A DNA stretch of 64,000 bases from an uncultured Clostridia bacterium (GCA_904419075.1 CAJFQM010000003.1:89934-153933), one strand, 5' to 3'; positions 44,445 through 53,712 are shown, numbered from the stretch's first letter. A program made the numbers and translations. Notes: generated from the sequence alone by a model not told the origin.

Positions 44445-45530
44445 CTATTCTGCGGCGGCGTAGCGATTTCCGCCCAGCCTTACGAGCAGCCCCTTTACTT
44501 CCAGCGCGGCGAGCAGGGAGTAAAGTCTGAAAACGGGCACCTGCGATTTTTCGGAAATCTCCGTCACGTGCGCTTCTCCGAGCTCTTTCAAAGCGGAAAA
44601 AACCCGTTCTTCGTCCGCCGATAAAGGCGGAGCGGATTTTTCCTCTAACAAGTTTATACCAAATCGCCCCAAAATGTCAAACGAATTTTCGGTGAGGTAA
44701 GCGCCTTTTTTTATGAGGGCGTTGCAGCCCGTCCCCGCGGCGGTACCGGGCGCATACGGCAAGGCAAAAATTTTTTTGCCGAATTTTTCTGCATATCCCG
44801 CGGTAATGAGCGCGCCGCTCTTTTCTCCCGCGCCGATGACGAATACCCCTTCTCCGAGCGCGGCCAACAGCGCGTTTCTTCTTTCATAGGAAAACACCCT
44901 GACGGGGGTAAAAAAGGAATGAGCGGATAACAGCAATCCCCGTTCCGCCACGCGGTTCAGAAGCTGAAAGTTCCCCTGCGGCAGATGAGAAAATCCCCCC
45001 GCCGCGAGCGCTATGACTTTTCCGCTGCCCGCCAAAGCTCCCTCTGCTGCCGCGCGGTCTCCTCCGTCGGCCGTGCCCGTGAGAATCGCGAGATGCGAAG
45101 ATACCTGTTCGCAGATTTTCGCGCCCAGTTTCAGGGCGGCGGGAGGAGTTCTCCTCGACCCGACGACCGTCAGCATGCGGGTTTTCAGCAGGGAAAAATC
45201 TCCCTTTCCGTACAGAACCAACGGAGCGTCCGTTTTTTCCCGCAACGCTTCGGGATATTCGTCCGACGCGCAGGTCACGGCTCTGATTTTTTCCCTTTCC
45301 AACAGTTCGGAAATTTTTGTCCGATACCCGTCGTTTGAGAGGGAGTCGCACATATTATTATATACGCTTTCGCCGCACGATTTAATCAGCGATTTTCCGA
45401 AAAAGCGGAAATTCCCCGCCAATCGCGCGGCGCTCCCCGCCTCCGTCAGCAACCTCCTTTTTTCACCGTCCTCTATCTGAAAGGAGTCCAGCCAAATATA
45501 TCCCTTTTCTTCCTCCGTATATTCTTCCAT
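44445..45530 (-). CDS. dprA: DNA-processing protein DprA (Smf), divergent
   Basis: 361 aa. An N-terminal helical region is followed by the Rossmann-like DprA domain: TVVGSRRTPPAALKLG, RNALLAALGEGVFVIGAGEK, SGALITAGYAEKFGKKIFAL and GCNALIKKGAYL. A C-terminal winged helix ends the protein (LSADEERVFSAL). DprA loads RecA on incoming single-stranded DNA during transformation. The usual SGxARGID block reads here as TGTADGGD, so the nucleic-acid site is altered. It lies upstream of topA, as in Bacillus smf-topA. No ATG-proximal promoter was identified. Confidence 0.9.
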   Translation of the reverse strand: MEEYTEEEKGYIWLDSFQIEDGEKRRLLTEAGSAARLAGNFRFFGKSLIKSCGESVYNNMCDSLSNDGYRTKISELLEREKIRAVTCASDEYPEALREKTDAPLVLYGKGDFSLLKTRMLTVVGSRRTPPAALKLGAKICEQVSSHLAILTGTADGGDRAAAEGALAGSGKVIALAAGGFSHLPQGNFQLLNRVAERGLLLSAHSFFTPVRVFSYERRNALLAALGEGVFVIGAGEKSGALITAGYAEKFGKKIFALPYAPGTAAGTGCNALIKKGAYLTENSFDILGRFGINLLEEKSAPPLSADEERVFSALKELGEAHVTEISEKSQVPVFRLYSLLAALEVKGLLVRLGGNRYAAAE

Positions 45531-45619
45531 CTTTCCTCATTTTCTCCCGTCGTTTATCCGAGGTTTCCCTGTATTTTATTTCCGTCATGTATTCCGTCCT
45601 CGCCCGTGTCCTTTCCTTT

Positions 45620-45886
45620 TCAGTTCAAAAACAAAACGACTGCGACCGCGGCCTGCCAGACGAGCCCCAAGAGATTGACGGCATGGAAATACCATTTTTT
45701 CGTTTTATGTCGGCAAAGGAACATAGCGGCATATCCTCCCGCGGCGCCCCCGAAGAACGAAAGTCCCAAAAGCACCTTTTCGGGAATTCTCCAAACGTTC
45801 CTTTTCGCCCTGCTCTTATCCGCGGCATAGACGACGAACGCGACGAGGGAAATTGCGGCGAGCGCCGCGCAATAAATCCATTTCAT
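45620..45886 (-). CDS. DUF1294-type small membrane protein
   Basis: 88 aa with three hydrophobic helices and the DUF1294 signature DKSRAKRNVWRIPEKVLLGL then FFGGAAGGYAAMFLCRHKTK. The function is unknown; the conserved basic patch faces the cytoplasm by the positive-inside rule. Its ATG overlaps the yifB stop by 4 bp (ATGA), and GGGGAGGAG lies in the yifB end, so translation is coupled. Confidence 0.9.
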   Translation of the reverse strand: MKWIYCAALAAISLVAFVVYAADKSRAKRNVWRIPEKVLLGLSFFGGAAGGYAAMFLCRHKTKKWYFHAVNLLGLVWQAAVAVVLFLN

Positions 45887-47424
45887 AAAAGCTCCTCCCC
45901 GTTCCCGCCCGCGCCGTAAGTGCGATAGGAAACGGCTTCATAGAGATGTTCGGGGCAGATTTGTTCCTGCGCCGCGAGATCCGCGATCGTGCGGGCCACC
46001 TTCAAAATTCTCGATCTTGCGCGCGCGGATAATTTGAGCCGCGAAAACGCCTCTCTCAGAACCTCCTCCCCCTCTTTGGACAAACGGCAGTATTCCCTGA
46101 GTTCGCTTTCCCCCATTTCCCCGTTCGTCGTAACCCTGCCGCCCTTAAATCTTTCCCTCTGTATGCGTCTTGCGGCGTCGGTGCGCTCCTTCACCTCGGC
46201 GCTGGTCTCCTCGCGTTTTTCGGAAACGAGGTCGTCGTAAGCGACGCCGTCCACTTCCACCTGAATGTCGATTCTGTCGAGGAGCGGCCCCGAGACGCGG
46301 GCGCGGTATCGCCTTATTTCGTTCGGAGTGCAGGTACATCGCCTGTCCCTGCTCCCGTAATTCCCGCAGGGGCAGGGATTCATGCCCGCGCACAGCATAA
46401 ACGAAGCGGGATAGGTAACGGAACCGCCCGAGCGCGAAATGGTGATGACGCCGTCTTCGAGGGGCTGCCTCAGCGCCTCCAACGCGGAGCGCTTATATTC
46501 GGGCAGCTCGTCGAGAAACAACACGCCGCCGTGCGCCAGACTGATTTCTCCCGGGTGAGCGGTGCGGGTTCCTCCGCCGCAGAGGGAGACGGCGGAAGCG
46601 GTATGGTGCGGCGTGCGGAAAGGCCGTTTCGTGACGATTCCTTCCCCGCCCAGAATCCCCGCCACGGAATGAATTTTTGTAATTTCGAGCGCTTCCTCGA
46701 ACGTCATATCGGGCAGAATGGAGGGAATCGCGCGCGCGAGCATGGTTTTTCCGCTGCCGGGCGGCCCGACGAAGAGGATGTTGTGTCCTCCCGCGACCGC
46801 CACCTCCAACGCGCGTTTCGCGACGGGTTGTCCCTTGACGAAGGAGAGATCGCACTCCTTTTCCGCCGCATTGTTTCGGGCGGAAAATTCGGACGGCGGA
46901 ACGGGCTCCAAGGGGACGAGCCCCGATAAATGATCCGTCACTTCCCTTAAAGAAGCGGCGGCATAGACCTTTACGCCGCGGATATACCCCGCCTCTTTCG
47001 CGTTTTCCTTTGGCACGATAAATGTTTGAAATCCTTTGTCCCGCGCGGAAATCAACGCGGGCAGGACCCCCGAAACGGGTCTGAGTTCTCCGTTCAGCGC
47101 CAGTTCGCCCAAAAAGACGGTGTCTTTCATATCGGCCCGTAAAACGCCGTAAGCCGCCAGAATACTGACGGCGACGGGCAAATCGAACGCCGAGCCTTCC
47201 TTTTTAACGTCGGCGGGCGCAAAATTAACGGTAATTTTATGAGCGGGAAAATCGAGGCCGCTGTTTTTGACGGCGCTCTTTACCCGTTCCCGCGCCTCCT
47301 TTACGGCGGCGTCGGGCAGTCCCACCATCTCGAAGGCAGGAAGCCCGCGGGAGATATCGGTTTCGACCGTGACGGGAACCCCTTCCAAACCGAGAAGGGC
47401 ATAGCTCAGCACTTTTGCAATCAT
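45883..47424 (-). CDS. yifB: YifB/ComM-family AAA+ ATPase (Mg-chelatase-like)
   Basis: 513 aa. An N-terminal Lon-protease-like S5 domain (FEMVGLPDAAVKEARERVKS) precedes a Mg-chelatase-type AAA+ core with Walker A GPPGSGKTML, Walker B LFLDELPEY and AGMNPCPCGNYG, then a C-terminal helical domain (ARSRILKVARTIADLA). ComM proteins act as helicase-like motors in branch migration during natural transformation. It sits with dprA, which fits a DNA-uptake or recombination role. The ATG is behind GGGGAGG. Confidence 0.95.
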   Translation of the reverse strand: MIAKVLSYALLGLEGVPVTVETDISRGLPAFEMVGLPDAAVKEARERVKSAVKNSGLDFPAHKITVNFAPADVKKEGSAFDLPVAVSILAAYGVLRADMKDTVFLGELALNGELRPVSGVLPALISARDKGFQTFIVPKENAKEAGYIRGVKVYAAASLREVTDHLSGLVPLEPVPPSEFSARNNAAEKECDLSFVKGQPVAKRALEVAVAGGHNILFVGPPGSGKTMLARAIPSILPDMTFEEALEITKIHSVAGILGGEGIVTKRPFRTPHHTASAVSLCGGGTRTAHPGEISLAHGGVLFLDELPEYKRSALEALRQPLEDGVITISRSGGSVTYPASFMLCAGMNPCPCGNYGSRDRRCTCTPNEIRRYRARVSGPLLDRIDIQVEVDGVAYDDLVSEKREETSAEVKERTDAARRIQRERFKGGRVTTNGEMGESELREYCRLSKEGEEVLREAFSRLKLSARARSRILKVARTIADLAAQEQICPEHLYEAVSYRTYGAGGNGEELL

Positions 47425-47481
47425 ATTTTTCCTCCCCGAAAAACAAATTCCGCAAGGGAAAAGCCCTCGCGGAAAAGTCCG

Positions 47482-49761
47482 TCAGATTCTGAAATAGCCG
47501 TTTGAGAAAATGCTCATCCAGCAGAACATGCGTTCCGCCGCCTTTGCCGAAATCCCGAAGCCGTACATGCCGGGCACGGACAGGGCAAAGAACACGATAA
47601 ATACGGCGATGCATATTCCCGAAAGAATATCGGCGGGAGAGACTTTTGCCCGTCCCGAAGCGGTGAGCTTAATTTCTGCGGGCTGGCAAATTTTTACGGC
47701 CAAGGGAATAAAGCCGATATAGAATACTCCGAACAAGGAGCTTTGAATCACCGAAACATTCTTTATAAACGCGGCCGCGAGCATGGAAGTCACGGCGCCG
47801 CCCAGGAGAATGAGATAGATGCGGCGGATGCGCTTATTCATTCTCGACGAACGGGCGGAGGAGAATGCGTCGGAAATGACGCTCACGGAACAGAACGCGA
47901 AGGAGACCAGCGCCGCCACGGCCACGGCGGCATTCATGGATACGTTCCAGGCGAGGTATCTCGAACTCTTTAATTCCGCTATGGGATCGTATACGGTGGC
48001 GGCCTTCAACGGCATGAGCCAAGCGAATACGCTCGAAGCATTGGCCGCGGTGTATTCCGTGACGTTGGAGGGGTGAAAAGGCGCCGTAAAGCCCTTGAAA
48101 AAGAGGGTTGCATAGCTCAGAGACGGGTCGGCGGGATTATCGAACGCCTTTACGAAGGCGTTATAGGTAATGACGCTGGAAAGGAGCATAAACACGAACG
48201 TGGCAAGGACGAAGGAAAGCGCGGCGAAAGCCCAGGACACGCGCGACTTGTAGGAATAGGCGGATTTCAAGACGTTCGCTTCCTTTCCGACAATCGCTAT
48301 GGAGGAAGCTCCCCGCTTTAATTCTCTGAAAGTCTTTCTCTTTGTCCCCTCCGCAGTTTCGGGCGCGAAAGCCGCCTTTTCCGCCACGGAATCCGTTTTC
48401 TCCGCGGAGACCTTCGCAAGAGATTGCGCAGCCTCCGACGAAGGCTCCGCCGCGTCGCCGCTCATTTCCGAAAGAGACGTCGATTTCTCTTCCGCGGCGC
48501 TCACGGTCTTTGAGAGAGATTTCTCGCCGACCTTCCCGCTTTCCGCTTCGGCGTTTGCATCTGTTTTTGCCTCGATACGGGCGGCGGACTTGTTCACTTC
48601 GTTAATATAGGCGAGCTTTTGTCTCCGCATTCCGAAGGCGAATAAAACCAATATGCCGGCCACGGGAATAATCGTCAAAAAATTCATTGCCAGAGCGAGC
48701 GCCGCAAACAATCCCGAAAAGAGAATATTCAGGCCGTCCTTTATGATCCGATCGGAGGAAATCCCCTTTGCGAAGAAACGGTACATGAAATAGAGGCTCG
48801 CGACGAGGAAACAAGTGATGAGGGCGTAAGGCGCGCCCAGTCTGCCCACGGTCGTGGCGAGTCCGCCGACCGCAAAGATGAGCGAAAAGATAAACCCATA
48901 TTTTTCGTCTTTGAACAACAGGGAAGCGAAGAGATAGACGAGGAGCAAAGTCGCCGAGGTCGCAAGGAACGGCGTAAGGCGAAGTGCAAAGGTGCTGTCC
49001 CCGAAAATCGCTACCGAGGGGAGGAGCAGGACGGTCGCCAGGGAATTGAAATCCCCGTCCACATTGTAGACGCTCTCCGAAGTGATTCCGCCTCCGCCCA
49101 AAACGGTATGAATGGAGGTCATGTAATACCCTTCTTCCTGCGTGAAGTTTTTCAAAGCCGAATCGGAAGCGGAGAAAGATTTCTGGGCGTCTATCGCATT
49201 TGCGAGTTCCGATTTTGAATAATTTCCCTGGCTGAATTCCGGGTTTACGGAAAGGGGAATCGTCTTGCCGTCGTCCCCGATACATACGATTTCGTTGATG
49301 TCGATATTGGCGGTAGCGGATACGGTGATGCACTTAGCCGTCAGGTTTTTCTCGGCGGCCACGGTCACCCAGTTAAAATTGGCGCCTTCCTTTATGTCGT
49401 TGTTATCCTTTTCGGAATAGATGTTTCCGAGCTTTACCGACCCGACCGTATAATTGGGTTTTGTATCGGCGGAAGTGGAGCGCCTGACGGTAACCGACGC
49501 GGACTCGCCGGGTTCGAGGTAGATACTGCCGACGTTTATGTATACGGCGGTCAGTTTGGACTGTTCTTCGGTCATATTCAGATTAAAGGCGGCAAGGTTG
49601 TCGTCGCCCGCGACGTAGCCGAAGGTTTTTCCCGTAGAACGGAAGGAGCCGAGCGTAAAAAATCCGGCCGTAAAAAATAATACGAACAGAATGATAAACG
49701 CCCGTGCAAATCCGGACAGTCTGCGTTTTCCCGATTTTTCGGATGCGGTCATATTCTTCAT
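47482..49761 (-). CDS. Large GT-C-like membrane protein with N-terminal ectodomain and internal polar insert
   Basis: 759 aa. A signal-anchor helix (residues 18-40) precedes a ~190-residue outside domain of beta-strand character (YINVGSIYLEPGESASVTVR), resembling the sugar-binding modules found in some GT-C proteins. HTVLGGGGITSE and DGDFNSLATVLLLP follow, then many helices with DSTFALRLTPFL-type family 39 features. About residues 395-480 are an Ala/Glu/Ser/Lys insert on the cytoplasmic side. It is probably a polyprenyl-phosphate-sugar glycosyltransferase; donor and acceptor are unknown. It is monocistronic, from a clear promoter. Confidence 0.72.
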   Translation of the reverse strand: MKNMTASEKSGKRRLSGFARAFIILFVLFFTAGFFTLGSFRSTGKTFGYVAGDDNLAAFNLNMTEEQSKLTAVYINVGSIYLEPGESASVTVRRSTSADTKPNYTVGSVKLGNIYSEKDNNDIKEGANFNWVTVAAEKNLTAKCITVSATANIDINEIVCIGDDGKTIPLSVNPEFSQGNYSKSELANAIDAQKSFSASDSALKNFTQEEGYYMTSIHTVLGGGGITSESVYNVDGDFNSLATVLLLPSVAIFGDSTFALRLTPFLATSATLLLVYLFASLLFKDEKYGFIFSLIFAVGGLATTVGRLGAPYALITCFLVASLYFMYRFFAKGISSDRIIKDGLNILFSGLFAALALAMNFLTIIPVAGILVLFAFGMRRQKLAYINEVNKSAARIEAKTDANAEAESGKVGEKSLSKTVSAAEEKSTSLSEMSGDAAEPSSEAAQSLAKVSAEKTDSVAEKAAFAPETAEGTKRKTFRELKRGASSIAIVGKEANVLKSAYSYKSRVSWAFAALSFVLATFVFMLLSSVITYNAFVKAFDNPADPSLSYATLFFKGFTAPFHPSNVTEYTAANASSVFAWLMPLKAATVYDPIAELKSSRYLAWNVSMNAAVAVAALVSFAFCSVSVISDAFSSARSSRMNKRIRRIYLILLGGAVTSMLAAAFIKNVSVIQSSLFGVFYIGFIPLAVKICQPAEIKLTASGRAKVSPADILSGICIAVFIVFFALSVPGMYGFGISAKAAERMFCWMSIFSNGYFRI

Positions 49762-49815
49762 AAAGGTATAACTCCTCTTTTCCGCTTATAGGATTAAGTT
49801 AAATTCTTATGTACT

Positions 49816-49844
49816 ATTTTACATGAAAACGGACAAAATGTAAA
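49816..49844 (-). promoter_or_regulatory. Promoter of the large membrane protein gene
   Basis: TTTACA (49839-49844), 17 bp ending TG (extended -10), TAAAAT (49816-49821). The two boxes lie in an inverted repeat TTTTACAT-N13-ATGTAAAA (49817-49845). Confidence 0.8.
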
Positions 49845-50047
49845 ACGATTTCCGCCCGTATTTTCCGAAATTCCTTCCCCTTCGTTCGGAAATGCCCTTG
49901 CTTCCCGTTTTTCAGGCTTTCCGTTTATCTGTTCCGACAGAAATTCAGAAATTTTTCTTTTCCCTATTTTTTCTTCATTTTTTTCGCGCCCGCTGCTTTT
50001 TTATCTTCTCTTCCGTCCGAAGTTTCCGATCCGATACCTCTCCGTTT

Positions 50048-50662
50048 TCAGGATATTTCTATCAGACCGGAACACTTGGAAAAGCGGGTAAAAGAAATAT
50101 TTTCAAACTGCGGTTTAAGCTCGTCGAAGACAAAATACATTTCGTCCTCGTCCCAGCGGTCGGCATATTCCTCTTTGCAGCGAAGCAGTTCCGCTCTCGT
50201 CTCAAAGGCCACGTCTCCGATATAAATTTTTCCGTTCGGATTCAGGAGCGCGCGCAGCTCTTTCAAGAACTCTGCTTTTTTATCGTCGTTCAGATGATGC
50301 AGGGAATAGGTCGCGACGATCGCGCCGTATCGGCGGACTTTGAGTTCTTCCGAAAGACCCTTTGAAAAATCCTTTTGACAGAGCACCGCTTTCGGCATCT
50401 TTTTTCGGGCGATTTCCAGCATTTCGGCCGAAAAATCCTGTCCCCAAACATTCAGGCCCTTTTGATAGAGCCCGAAAGCCAGAATGCCCGTCCCGAACCC
50501 GATATCCAGGACGTCTTTGCAGTTTTCCGAGAGAATCCGCCGATAGATCTCGTTCAGAATGTTCTTATAACCCGCAAACGGATAACTGTCCTCCCCGTCC
50601 GAACGTTTCACGCTTTCTTCATAATCGTTTGCCCATAAATCGAACCCCTTTTTGTCCAGCAT
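50048..50662 (-). CDS. Class I SAM-dependent methyltransferase
   Basis: 204 aa. SAM-binding motif I is VLDIGFGTGILAFGL (about 51-65), motif II has VWGQDFSAEMLEIAR, and the later blocks are IVATYSLHHLNDD and GKIYIGDVAF. The fold is that of the Methyltransf_25/11 group; the C-terminal part, rich in acidic residues, would select the substrate, which cannot be predicted. The ATG sits behind AAAGGAG. Confidence 0.88.
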   Translation of the reverse strand: MLDKKGFDLWANDYEESVKRSDGEDSYPFAGYKNILNEIYRRILSENCKDVLDIGFGTGILAFGLYQKGLNVWGQDFSAEMLEIARKKMPKAVLCQKDFSKGLSEELKVRRYGAIVATYSLHHLNDDKKAEFLKELRALLNPNGKIYIGDVAFETRAELLRCKEEYADRWDEDEMYFVFDELKPQFENISFTRFSKCSGLIEIS

Positions 50663-50764
50663 TCCGTCTCCTTTGATTTGTAAATCCCGTTCCGCCTGCT
50701 CGACCGTTCGTCCCTGCCCTGTACGGGTAAAATCATCTTTCTTCCCGACCTTCTGCGGTTCAGA

Positions 50765-51310
50765 TTATTTTCCGATTTTTTTGTAATAAAACCTGAAAAA
50801 GAATTTTCCCAGATATTTTTCTATGAGCGCGGAATACTCCTCTTCGCTGACGATTCCGCCGTAATAGAGCATTTCATAAACCACATTGTTTTCGCGCGTC
50901 TTGTACCCCGCCTCGTTGAATCCGTTTTTGAGATAAAAATTCTTTCTCCTCACCCGTTCCTCGCGGTTGTCGCACTCCTCGTCGAGCGTTTCGATGTTGA
51001 GGATAACCCTTCTGCCCTCGTTCTTTTTCTTGATTTCACCCAGGACGGCACCGCCGTAGCCCTTTCCCCGAAGATTCGGAGAGACGGCGAGGAAAAACAC
51101 ATAGGTAATATCGCGGAAATAGACCTCATGGACTAACCCGACGAAAATATCCCCGTCGTAAACGCCGTACAGATTTGCCCCGTCCTTTCTGGACTTTGCT
51201 TTCATAAAGAACCAGGGAATTCTTTCTTCCTTCGGAAACGAACGGAAATACAGCTCTTTCAGTTGTCTTTTCATTTCCGGTTTTTCGGATATACGAATTA
51301 ATTTTATCAT
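50765..51310 (-). CDS. GNAT-family N-acetyltransferase
   Basis: 181 aa from the ATG at 51310 behind AGAGGTG; a longer frame to 51433 would overlap the previous gene by over 100 bp. The acetyl-CoA loop is FFLAVSPNLRGKGYGGAVLG (about 88-107), and the C-terminal NFYLKNGFNEAGYK is typical of GNAT. It follows the GNAT gene at 51327-51860 by 16 bp, so the two form an operon. The substrate is unknown. Confidence 0.85.
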   Translation of the reverse strand: MIKLIRISEKPEMKRQLKELYFRSFPKEERIPWFFMKAKSRKDGANLYGVYDGDIFVGLVHEVYFRDITYVFFLAVSPNLRGKGYGGAVLGEIKKKNEGRRVILNIETLDEECDNREERVRRKNFYLKNGFNEAGYKTRENNVVYEMLYYGGIVSEEEYSALIEKYLGKFFFRFYYKKIGK

Positions 51311-51326
51311 ACAAAACACCTCTTTT

Positions 51327-51860
51327 TCAAAAAATTTTATACCAAAAAATCGCCCGTTCTTCCGCGAGCTCCGTTCCGAGCCCCTCATAGAGCAAAGTAT
51401 CCGCGCCGCCGATTTGAAATCCTGTCTTTGCATAAAATCTGCAAGCGGTCAGATTCAAATCCTGGGTTTCAAGCATCAGACCTTTCAGTCTGCGCTCGGC
51501 CGCCCAATCCTCGGCTCTTTTGACGAGCCTCCTACCGATTCCCTGCCCGCGGGCGGATTCCGAAACATACAATTCTTCGACATAAGCGAAATTGTTCCAA
51601 TTGCTTTTCAGGGTAATCTGTCCCTCGACCCTGTCGGAAACCGCCAGAAATACGGCCTTGTCGCGCGCGTCGATGTATCCCGACAGATCCCTGTCCTCAC
51701 GTGGGTAAATTTTTACGCGCGGTTTTTCAAACAATTCTTCAAAACTCGCCCAGCGTTTTCCGTCGAAGGTCGGCCGCAGCCTTCCGAAAACTTTTATCGA
51801 TTTCAGACGCACTCTTTCAAATTCTTTCAGATACTCTCTTGTCAGCGGTATGATCCTCAT
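51327..51860 (-). CDS. GNAT-family N-acetyltransferase
   Basis: 177 aa from the ATG at 51860 (behind GAGGGCGG), which gives a clean MRIIPLTREYLKEFER start; 15 extra codons are possible upstream. The acetyl-CoA site is LYVSESARGQGIGRRLVKRA (about 98-117), and LTACRFYAKTGFQIGGADTL ends the fold. It is similar to streptothricin- or aminoglycoside-type GNATs in layout, but function cannot be inferred. First gene of a pair with 50765-51310. Confidence 0.85.
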   Translation of the reverse strand: MRIIPLTREYLKEFERVRLKSIKVFGRLRPTFDGKRWASFEELFEKPRVKIYPREDRDLSGYIDARDKAVFLAVSDRVEGQITLKSNWNNFAYVEELYVSESARGQGIGRRLVKRAEDWAAERRLKGLMLETQDLNLTACRFYAKTGFQIGGADTLLYEGLGTELAEERAIFWYKIF

Positions 51861-52019
51861 AAATTTTCCGCCCTCGCGCTCAAAAATTTCCGATGACGAA
51901 TCCATCCAATGCCGTGAGCCGTAAAATCCGTCAAAATCGGTATACTCTCCATCATCTGCGATGAAAACTTCGGGCGTCTCGCAGTGGAAGAAGCTCTTTC
52001 CCGAGCCTCAGACGGAGAC

Positions 52020-52053
52020 AAAAAAGAGCCCGCCTCTGACTTTGGGCGGACTC
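52020..52053 (-). terminator. Terminator of rplS
   Basis: Minus-strand stem GAGTCCGCC/GGCGGGCTC (one wobble), 52026-52053, followed by TTTTTT. Confidence 0.88.
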
Positions 52054-52078
52054 TTTTCCGACGGACGGAACCGTCCGT

Positions 52079-52423
52079 TCAAATTTTTTCTTTGACTTTG
52101 GCAGCTTTACCCGTCAGATCGCGCAGGTAATAGAGTTTCGCTCTTCTGACCTTACCCTTTCTCACGACGGTGATGGCCGCGATTTTCGGGGAGTGCAGAG
52201 GATACGTTTTTTCCACGCCGATGCCGTAGGAAATATGGCGCACCGTGAAGCTCTCCTGGATTCCGCCGTTTTTCTTCGCGATGACGACGCCCTCGAAATT
52301 CTGAACTCTTTCCTTGCCGCCTTCGATGATCTTGTAACCTACTTTGACCGTATCGCCGACGTTAAATTCGGGCACTTCGGATTTCAGGTTTTCCGCATCG
52401 ATAGCTTCGATTAATCCTTTCAT
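52079..52423 (-). CDS. rplS: 50S ribosomal protein L19
   Basis: 114 aa, normal length, with [54 protein letters not shown] and [11 protein letters not shown]. It lies at the subunit interface near the 30S contact B6. Here it is monocistronic, with its own promoter and terminator, rather than next to trmD and rimM. The ~90-nt leader could fold (GGTTCGGCGAGGAGCC) and may carry the L19 autoregulatory leader known in Firmicutes; I could not confirm it. Confidence 0.98.
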   Translation of the reverse strand: MKGLIEAIDAENLKSEVPEFNVGDTVKVGYKIIEGGKERVQNFEGVVIAKKNGGIQESFTVRHISYGIGVEKTYPLHSPKIAAITVVRKGKVRRAKLYYLRDLTGKAAKVKEKI

Positions 52424-52520
52424 GTGACTTTACCTCCATTTGTACGAAATGTTCGTGACCCGCTGCCCGGCTCCTCGCCGAACCCGATAAAAGTCAGAGG
52501 AACACTCGAAGTCACTGCCT

Positions 52521-52549
52521 ATTATAAACGATTTTTTCTTCTTTGGCAA
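52521..52549 (-). promoter_or_regulatory. Promoter of rplS
   Basis: TTGCCA (52544-52549), 17 bp, TATAAT (52521-52526). Confidence 0.85.
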
Positions 52550-52599
52550 GCGTTTTTGAGGGATTTTCGGTTATTTTCCCCGATTTTGCGCCAAAATTT

Positions 52600-53088
52600 T
52601 TATTTTTCGGACGAAACTTTTCTCTTCGGAGCCGCGCCGATGACGATAATCCGTTCGTCGCCGGGCCGATAGGCGATTTCGAGCGGTACATTCTGCCACG
52701 GTTCTATATCTCTCGGAGAGAATAAAAACCGCGATATTCCCTCTCTGGTCGTTCCCCTGTCGTCCCGAAAAGTAACATTCATCGCCAAAAGCACGCCCCA
52801 GCACTCAAAGGAAGCGGAACTCGTCTCGGCAAATAAATATTCTCCCGCGTTTTTTCTATAGTTCAGGAAAATCCGCAAAAAAAAGGCGCCTCCCCAAAGA
52901 GCCCCCAAAGCGACCAAAACCAAAACGCCCGCGGCAATTGCGGCAAAAATTCCGTGAGCCGCCGCGCAGGCGACCGCACCGCCGCCGAATACGAAGCATC
53001 CCGAAAGGCATAAGACGGCGAGTTTTTTCAGCCGAACCGAAGTAGCGCTCTCCGAAATTTTTTTGTATTCCGCGCTCTGTCTGTTCAT
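52600..53088 (-). CDS. Hypothetical two-helix membrane protein
   Basis: 162 aa. Two hydrophobic helices (about residues 23-45 and 48-72, Ala/Val/Gly-rich) precede a ~85-residue soluble domain of probable beta-strands with FECWGVLLAMNVTFRDDRG, SPRDIEPWQNVPLEIAYRPG and DERIIVIGAAPK. I do not recognise the family. The soluble part resembles the short beta domains of DUF3592-type proteins; that is only an impression. The ATG is behind GGGAGG. Confidence 0.75.
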   Translation of the reverse strand: MNRQSAEYKKISESATSVRLKKLAVLCLSGCFVFGGGAVACAAAHGIFAAIAAGVLVLVALGALWGGAFFLRIFLNYRKNAGEYLFAETSSASFECWGVLLAMNVTFRDDRGTTREGISRFLFSPRDIEPWQNVPLEIAYRPGDERIIVIGAAPKRKVSSEK

Positions 53089-53124
53089 ATAGCCTCCCGC
53101 GCGGAACGGCGGTTTTCCGCGCCG

Positions 53125-53622
53125 TTATTCTTTGCCGTCCGCATTGTCGAGCCGTTTGCTGTAATAGACGAACTCGTTTCCCTCTTTGTCCTTTTCGTCG
53201 GAATCGGGATCGAAGCCTTCTTCTTTATAGAGCGAAATGGCGCGTTCGTTGCCCGTCAGCACTTCGAGGGTCACGGAAACGACCTTTTTTTTGAATTTTT
53301 CCTGCATCCATTCCATGAATTGTTTTGCATAGCCCTTGTGACGGAAGGGAGGGGCGATATACAATTCGTCCAAAAGGAGTACGTTTCCGCCCTCCTCGTT
53401 GCACCAATAAGTAGTGAGCAAGCCATACCCGGCGGCAGGTTCGTCTTCTTCCTCGAAGATGAGATATCCCCAAAGATTTTCGTGATGATCGACGACGCGC
53501 TGAAAAGTTTTTTCGGCGATGGCGGCGTCAAAGGGGCGCATGGTAGCGTGAGAGCTGTAAAACTCCTCACAGAGTTTCAAAAAAATTTCCCTGTCGTTTT
53601 CAGAAAAATATCGGACATACAT
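53125..53622 (-). CDS. GNAT-family N-acetyltransferase
   Basis: 165 aa from the ATG at 53622. The longer frame to 53712 starts inside the -35 box of the promoter and is rejected. GNAT features: LLLDELYIAPPFRHKGYAKQ (acetyl-CoA loop) and NERAISLYKEEGFDPDSDEK. The ribosome site for this ATG is weak (GGCGG). A better site, AAGGAAGG, precedes an out-of-frame GTG at about 53652 that would encode a 26-residue peptide overlapping the start. Possible leader-peptide control is noted as a finding. Substrate unknown. Confidence 0.85.
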   Translation of the reverse strand: MYVRYFSENDREIFLKLCEEFYSSHATMRPFDAAIAEKTFQRVVDHHENLWGYLIFEEEDEPAAGYGLLTTYWCNEEGGNVLLLDELYIAPPFRHKGYAKQFMEWMQEKFKKKVVSVTLEVLTGNERAISLYKEEGFDPDSDEKDKEGNEFVYYSKRLDNADGKE

Positions 53623-53683
53623 AAAGCGTTTTTCCGCCGCGCTGAAAGACGGCGCACGTTTTCCTTCCTTTTCGTTTTGTACT

Positions 53684-53712
53684 ATTTTAGCAAAGGCAGG
53701 CGCGAAAGTCAA
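53684..53712 (-). promoter_or_regulatory. Promoter of the GNAT gene
   Basis: TTGACT (53707-53712), 17 bp ending TGC (extended -10), TAAAAT (53684-53689). It is divergent from the riboswitch-controlled operon; the -35 boxes are 40 bp apart. Confidence 0.82.
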
